Under the pieces are notes generated by a model, which did not search any database, was not told where the DNA came from, and worked only from the letters and a program-made list of their open reading frames with translations. The translations under genes were made by a program, and so were the position numbers. A DNA stretch of 64,000 nucleotides from Vibrio cyclitrophicus. GTDB taxonomy: Bacteria > Pseudomonadota > Gammaproteobacteria > Enterobacterales > Vibrionaceae. The stretch lies in assembly GCA_023206055.1 (NCBI GenBank), contig CP065366.1, forward strand, positions 1,860,001 through 1,924,000. The letters are read 5' to 3'. Shown here in pieces: positions 60,226-64,000 of the stretch; position 1 is the first letter of the stretch, and every line of letters starts with the position of its first letter.

Positions 60226-61176
60226 TTAACCTTTCGAAAGGTTAGGGTCTAGTGGGCTCACGTAACCAGACGGTTTAAGAGCCAACACGTCACAGTTAAT
60301 CTTGTCGATAACATGTTCCGCTGTGTTACCAATAAACACGGCAGACAAGCCAGTACGACCCGTTGTCCCCAAGATCACCATTGCAGCGTTATTTTCCAAA
60401 GCTACACGAGGGATAACATCTTCAGGCAAGCCTTGCTCAACAACAGTTTGCTCTTCACACATACCGTGCTTCTGGCGCAATGCTTTCATTGCCGTTAAGT
60501 GATGGCCACGAACGGCGTCGGTATAAGACGTTGGGTCAAACTCAGGTAGCTCAATGGTAATATTCGCAGGTGTCACTGGGTAGGCATTCACCAAGAACGG
60601 TTCAGCATCCAAACGACCCGTGATTTCTAGTAATCTGTCGACCATCGTATCGTTAAGCTCTAAATGAGCTTCTGTCTCAGATCCTACGTGAACTGAAGCA
60701 AATATCTTCGCGTGATCTGGCCAAAAATCATTTTTAACCAGTAGTACTGGGCTAGGGCACTTTCTCAACAGATGCCAGTCGGTTGGAGTAAAGATAACAG
60801 ACTCCAAGGTATCGTGCTTACGCGTACCTTTGATCAAGATGTCGTGCTCACCGCTGTAAACCTCGGCAATGATCGCTTCGTAAGGGCGGTTATGCCAAAC
60901 CACTTGTACATTAAATTCAATAGAATCATCTAGGTAAGGTTCTGCGACTTTATTCATCCAAATTTCGCGTTGATGGATTACACCTTTGCGCATTGCGTCT
61001 CTTTCATCGATAGAGAGCATAGATGTCATTTCATACGAGAAGTCGTATATCGACAAAAAGAAAGTGATGTGGCTTGTTGAGGTGCTTTTCTTGGCAAGTT
61101 GGATAGCACGAACTAGAGCAGGTTGCTCATCGTGATTAATGTCTGCGACAACTAAAATTTTGTTATAGATACTCAT
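60226..61176 (-). CDS. uspE: Universal stress protein UspE
   Basis: A 316-residue protein of two tandem Usp domains. The second has the nucleotide-binding-type pattern GTTGRTGLSAVFIGNTAEHVID, the first ends PTDWHLLRKCPSPVLLVK. UspE supports stress survival and motility in E. coli; no enzymatic activity is established. It lies downstream of fnr in the same direction, the conserved gammaproteobacterial order. Confidence 0.93.
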   Translation of the reverse strand: MSIYNKILVVADINHDEQPALVRAIQLAKKSTSTSHITFFLSIYDFSYEMTSMLSIDERDAMRKGVIHQREIWMNKVAEPYLDDSIEFNVQVVWHNRPYEAIIAEVYSGEHDILIKGTRKHDTLESVIFTPTDWHLLRKCPSPVLLVKNDFWPDHAKIFASVHVGSETEAHLELNDTMVDRLLEITGRLDAEPFLVNAYPVTPANITIELPEFDPTSYTDAVRGHHLTAMKALRQKHGMCEEQTVVEQGLPEDVIPRVALENNAAMVILGTTGRTGLSAVFIGNTAEHVIDKINCDVLALKPSGYVSPLDPNLSKG

Positions 61177-61309
61177 AACTAAGCCTACTTTTTCAGACCG
61201 AACATATAAATAATGTAGCGTAGTTATGGAGAGATTAAGAGAAATATAAGAGGTTTTAAGAGAGAAACATGATGTAGCTCATTATTGAACTACATCATTG
61301 ATATCTAGG

Positions 61310-62056
61310 CTATTCTTTTGAAACGCCAGCAAGTTCCATCAACGCATCGTGATCTTCGATAGTGATATATTTGCCTTTAACGCTCAAGATGTCTGCTTTT
61401 TGGAAACGACCCAAAAGACGGCTGATTGTTTCAACAGTCAAACCAAGGTAGTTACCAATATCGCCACGAGTCATCGTTAGGCGGAACTCACGCGGGCTGA
61501 AGCCACGTTGAGAGAAGCGAGTAGAAAGGTTGTAAAGGAATGCAGCAAGACGCTCTTCCGCATTCTTTTTAGAAAGAAGCAGAATCATTTCTTGGTCGCC
61601 TTTAATCTCGTTACTCATCAGGCGCATAATTTGCTGACGCAATTTAGGCATTTTTCCTGATAAGTCGTCAAGAATTTCGTATGGGATTTCACATACCATC
61701 GAAGTTTCTAACGCTTGTGCGAAACTAGGGTGTTGGTCACCAGTAATCGCATCAAAGCCAACAAGATCGCCCGCTAGGTGGAATGCAGTAATCTGCTCAT
61801 CACCTTGTTCGGTAATCGTGTAGCTCTTGATCGTTCCAGAGCGAATAGCATATAGAGACTTAAGCTCATCACCAGCTTTAAATAACTCTTGGCCTTTTTG
61901 AATAGGCTTTTTTCTCTCAATGATCTGATCAAGTTGATCGAGCTCAGATTCATTCAAAGTAAACGGAATGCAGAGCTGGCTAATACTACAATCTTGGCAA
62001 TGGATTGCACAGCCGCCAGACTGAACACGTTTCGTCACAGGCTTTTCAGAAATCAT
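61310..62056 (-). CDS. fnr: Anaerobic regulator FNR
   Basis: A 248-residue oxygen-responsive CRP/FNR-family activator. The oxygen-labile 4Fe-4S ligands are visible as C20, C23 and C29 (HCQDCSISQLC) plus the internal Cys in SMVCEIPYE. The cAMP-type beta roll follows, and the DNA-recognition helix is in GNYLGLTVETISRLLGRF (E-x-x-S-R). It controls anaerobic respiration genes such as cbb3 oxidase and dehydrogenases. A near-consensus FNR site lies just upstream. Confidence 0.95.
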   Translation of the reverse strand: MISEKPVTKRVQSGGCAIHCQDCSISQLCIPFTLNESELDQLDQIIERKKPIQKGQELFKAGDELKSLYAIRSGTIKSYTITEQGDEQITAFHLAGDLVGFDAITGDQHPSFAQALETSMVCEIPYEILDDLSGKMPKLRQQIMRLMSNEIKGDQEMILLLSKKNAEERLAAFLYNLSTRFSQRGFSPREFRLTMTRGDIGNYLGLTVETISRLLGRFQKADILSVKGKYITIEDHDALMELAGVSKE

Positions 62057-62072
62057 AACAATCTTTCACTAT

Positions 62073-62086
62073 TTGATATACGTCAA
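62073..62086. promoter_or_regulatory. FNR box upstream of fnr
   Basis: TTGATATACGTCAA differs from the consensus TTGAT-N4-ATCAA at one position. It lies 16 bases upstream of the fnr ATG, so FNR bound here would be expected to repress its own gene. Confidence 0.6.
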
Positions 62087-62142
62087 TATTTTAGCATTCC
62101 TTTATCCAGTTGGGTAGTAAAAAAACCGGATTTGAAGATTAC

Positions 62143-62817
62143 CTATACGGTATAAATAATGAGCTGCAATGCCATATATCCGGTATAGAAACCGTAAATG
62201 AGGATTAAAATAGCGCCAAATTGGCGAAATAAGTCAGCTCGTTGCAGTTTTTTGAGAAAATTAGCGCCCATACCCACTGTGAGCATTGCGGGAAGCGTAC
62301 CTAAGCCGAAAGCAAGCATGATACCCGATCCGTTGTACCAACTTCCTGATACAGCAGCCCAAGTTAGCATTGAGTAAACAAGGCCGCATGGCAGCCAACC
62401 CCAAATAAAGCCAAATGGTAAAGCGTGGCTAGGGTGCTTCAAGGGTAGAAATGATTTACCTAAAGGAGAGATATAGCGCCAAAGCTTCTGGCCGACTTTT
62501 TCAAAGAACAACAAGCCGAACCACCACTTACCGATATACAAACCTAAGACGATCATAAAGCCAGCAGCCAATAATCGAAGCCAACCCAGCAGCGCGTTAA
62601 AATCGCTTAGTTGACCTATAGAAGAAATTGCACCGCCAATCACACCACCAATCACGGCATAGCTTAGCAAGCGCCCTAGGTTATAAAGTAGGGGAATAAC
62701 AGGAGAAGGTTTACTGTTGCCAATCGAAAGAAGCGACGCAATACCACCACACATTCCCATGCAGTGACCTGCGCCGATCAATCCAACAACAAAAGCTCCG
62801 ATCCAATCAGGCGTCAT
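62143..62817 (-). CDS. SafE/TauE-type membrane protein of cbb3 maturation group
   Basis: A 224-residue membrane protein with about six helices and the conserved start VVGLIGAGHCMGMCGGI, which carries a CxxxC that may bind copper. Proteins of this type sit beside ccoI and ccoS and are thought to help copper delivery or assembly of cbb3 cytochrome oxidase; databases often call them sulfite exporter family. It overlaps ccoS by 11 bases. Confidence 0.85.
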   Translation of the reverse strand: MTPDWIGAFVVGLIGAGHCMGMCGGIASLLSIGNSKPSPVIPLLYNLGRLLSYAVIGGVIGGAISSIGQLSDFNALLGWLRLLAAGFMIVLGLYIGKWWFGLLFFEKVGQKLWRYISPLGKSFLPLKHPSHALPFGFIWGWLPCGLVYSMLTWAAVSGSWYNGSGIMLAFGLGTLPAMLTVGMGANFLKKLQRADLFRQFGAILILIYGFYTGYMALQLIIYTV

Positions 62818-63043
62818 CGTTCTTTTTGTCTACGTTAGTTTGGCTTTCGCTATTAGCTTTCTCATTCTTGACAGGTTTGCTATCAGAATGGTTGTGAGCC
62901 TTTTCGTCTTCATCAAACAGAATGTTGTGACCTTGACGTTCTAGGTCTTCAAACTGTTCGCTTTTAACTGCCCATAGAAAGATTCCAACGGCGATACATA
63001 CAAGTACAATCGCAATGGGGATCAAGATGTATAAACTTTCCAT
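62807..63043 (-). CDS. ccoS: cbb3 oxidase assembly protein CcoS
   Basis: A 78-residue protein with one N-terminal membrane segment (LYILIPIAIVLVCIAVGIFLWAV), the typical CcoS block QFEDLERQGHNILFDED and a charged C-terminus. It is needed for maturation of the cbb3 oxidase. It overlaps the ccoI stop codon by one base and the next gene by 11. Confidence 0.92.
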   Translation of the reverse strand: MESLYILIPIAIVLVCIAVGIFLWAVKSEQFEDLERQGHNILFDEDEKAHNHSDSKPVKNEKANSESQTNVDKKNDDA

Positions 63044-64000
63044 TATTTACCTTGCTCTTTTAAAAGCCTTAACGAGTTAGACACAACAATAATAGAGCTG
63101 GCAGACATGCCAACAACGGCAATGTAAGGAGCAACCAAACCAGCAACAGCCAATGGAAGAATCAGTAGGTTATACCCTAATGACCAAGCTAGGTTTTCAC
63201 GGATTATCTTACGCGTTTTTAACGCCAAAGTACGCGACTTAAGTAATCTATCGAGCTTATCACCCAACAACACCATATCCGCAGAGGCTTTCGCCACATC
63301 CGTACCGCCGCCCATAGCAACGGAAAGGTGGGCACCTGCAAGAATAGGGGCATCGTTAATACCATCGCCAACCATCATGGTAATGTCACTTGCATCTCGA
63401 GAGTTCAGGTAAGCAAGTTTATCTTCAGGTTTTGCGTTGGCAACAATGTCTGTAATGCCGATCTCTTCAGCAACAGGCTTCGCGTTAATCAAAGAATCGC
63501 CAGTCAGCAGAGTTGTTTTGATTCCCGCTTCTTTAAATTGTTTAATAAACTCGATGCTTTCTTTACGAATGGGATCTTCATAAGTGAACGTTGCGATATG
63601 ACGACCCGCCATCGACAAGTAAATACCGTTACTTTCCGATGGTTGAACTTCACCTAGAATGAATTCACTACTACCAATCGCAACGTCTTGGCCATCCCAC
63701 TCACCAGTGATGCCTGAACCAATCACGTTATTAACTGACTCTACTTCGATCTCATCAGAAACATAGCTCTTGAATGCTTTAGCAATAGGGTGGTTTGCGT
63801 GTTGTTCAAGGCTAGCTGCAACTTGTAAACATGTCTCTTTATCAAGCTCTGAGAAGGTTTCAACTTGGCTGATACGAATATCACCCTCAGTCAATGTGCC
63901 TGTTTTATCTATGATCAAATGATTCACTTTGCACAAGGTTTCGAATACGTGGCCTTTGCGCAGCAAGATACCGAAGTTACCCATGCGAGAAGTTGAGCAG
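63043..64000 (-). CDS. ccoI: Copper P-type ATPase CcoI, 5' part outside window
   Basis: The C-terminal 319 residues of a P1B-type copper ATPase that supplies copper for cbb3 oxidase assembly. Visible are the phosphorylation motif DKTGTLTEG, the NBD (HPIAK, GSGITGEW), the hinge MVGDGINDAPILAGAHLSVAMGGGTDVAKASAD and the last two membrane helices. The reading frame is open to the window end (CSTSRMGNFG), so the metal-binding and first membrane regions lie beyond it. The in-frame ATG at 63984 is not the true start. Confidence 0.92.
   Translation of the reverse strand, partial: CSTSRMGNFGILLRKGHVFETLCKVNHLIIDKTGTLTEGDIRISQVETFSELDKETCLQVAASLEQHANHPIAKAFKSYVSDEIEVESVNNVIGSGITGEWDGQDVAIGSSEFILGEVQPSESNGIYLSMAGRHIATFTYEDPIRKESIEFIKQFKEAGIKTTLLTGDSLINAKPVAEEIGITDIVANAKPEDKLAYLNSRDASDITMMVGDGINDAPILAGAHLSVAMGGGTDVAKASADMVLLGDKLDRLLKSRTLALKTRKIIRENLAWSLGYNLLILPLAVAGLVAPYIAVVGMSASSIIVVSNSLRLLKEQGK

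Noticed and set aside
1..64000. Prophage, CRISPR array, tRNA or complete insertion sequence
   Set aside because: No integrase, phage structural gene, regularly spaced repeat, cloverleaf or transposase was seen. The only mobile DNA recognised is the two 264-bp elements.

Overview
The window is a chromosomal segment of a marine Vibrio, most likely of the Splendidus/Harveyi part of the genus. This rests on syp-type biofilm genes, a NorM-type MATE pump divergent from riboflavin synthase, a MobB-MoeA fusion, fnr-uspE next to ccoI-ccoS, and small Vibrio-type families recognised from memory (DUF2960, DUF3802, DUF2987). No tRNA, rRNA, CRISPR array or complete insertion sequence was seen. The two ends cut a curlin-like gene (left) and ccoI (right).

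Layout. 0-3 kb: 3' part of a curlin-like secreted protein, a sigma-54 response regulator of the SypG/LuxO type and a stand-alone Hpt protein. 3.5-6.8 kb: proXWV-type glycine betaine/choline ABC operon. 7.3-11.5 kb: sypABCD-like operon (STAS, OmpA lipoprotein, multi-SLBB export protein, CpsD-like ATPase) behind a sigma-54 promoter with two palindromic enhancer sites. 11.7-23.4 kb: housekeeping and small genes (periplasmic DNA ligase, norM, ribE, kinase, NlpC/P60, chemoreceptor, sterol-desaturase-like protein, DTW protein, nagK). 23.7-32.4 kb: tungstate ABC transporter with molybdenum-cofactor genes (tupABC-mobA-mobB/moeA), divergent from a sigma-54 response regulator/histidine kinase pair. 32.5-35.8 kb: an MscS channel translated with a large membrane protein carrying a degenerate P-loop domain. 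36-48.3 kb: ybiT, fdhD and a complete formate dehydrogenase locus. 48.6-64 kb: amt, cobB, potABCD with a second potD, a membrane protein/glucosaminidase pair, ttcA, uspE, fnr and the ccoI-ccoS-safE group.

How the parts fit. Five sigma-54 type -24/-12 elements (GG-N10-GC) were found by eye: before sypA, tupA, the DUF3305 gene, the formate dehydrogenase operon and amt. The sypA promoter has two TTCTCA-N3-TGAGAA type palindromes upstream, as expected for SypG, and a SypG-like regulator lies 5 kb away. The tupA and formate dehydrogenase promoters share a related motif (GGACA-WWW-TGTCGCA). This suggests that the response regulator/kinase pair at 28.9-32.4 kb couples tungstate or molybdate uptake and cofactor synthesis to formate dehydrogenase. 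Two 264-bp MITE-like elements sit in the same orientation just upstream of the Hpt gene and of ribE. The best candidate for an undescribed system is the MscS channel with the membrane pseudo-NTPase at 32.5-35.8 kb. All assignments come from reading the sequence; no database search was run.
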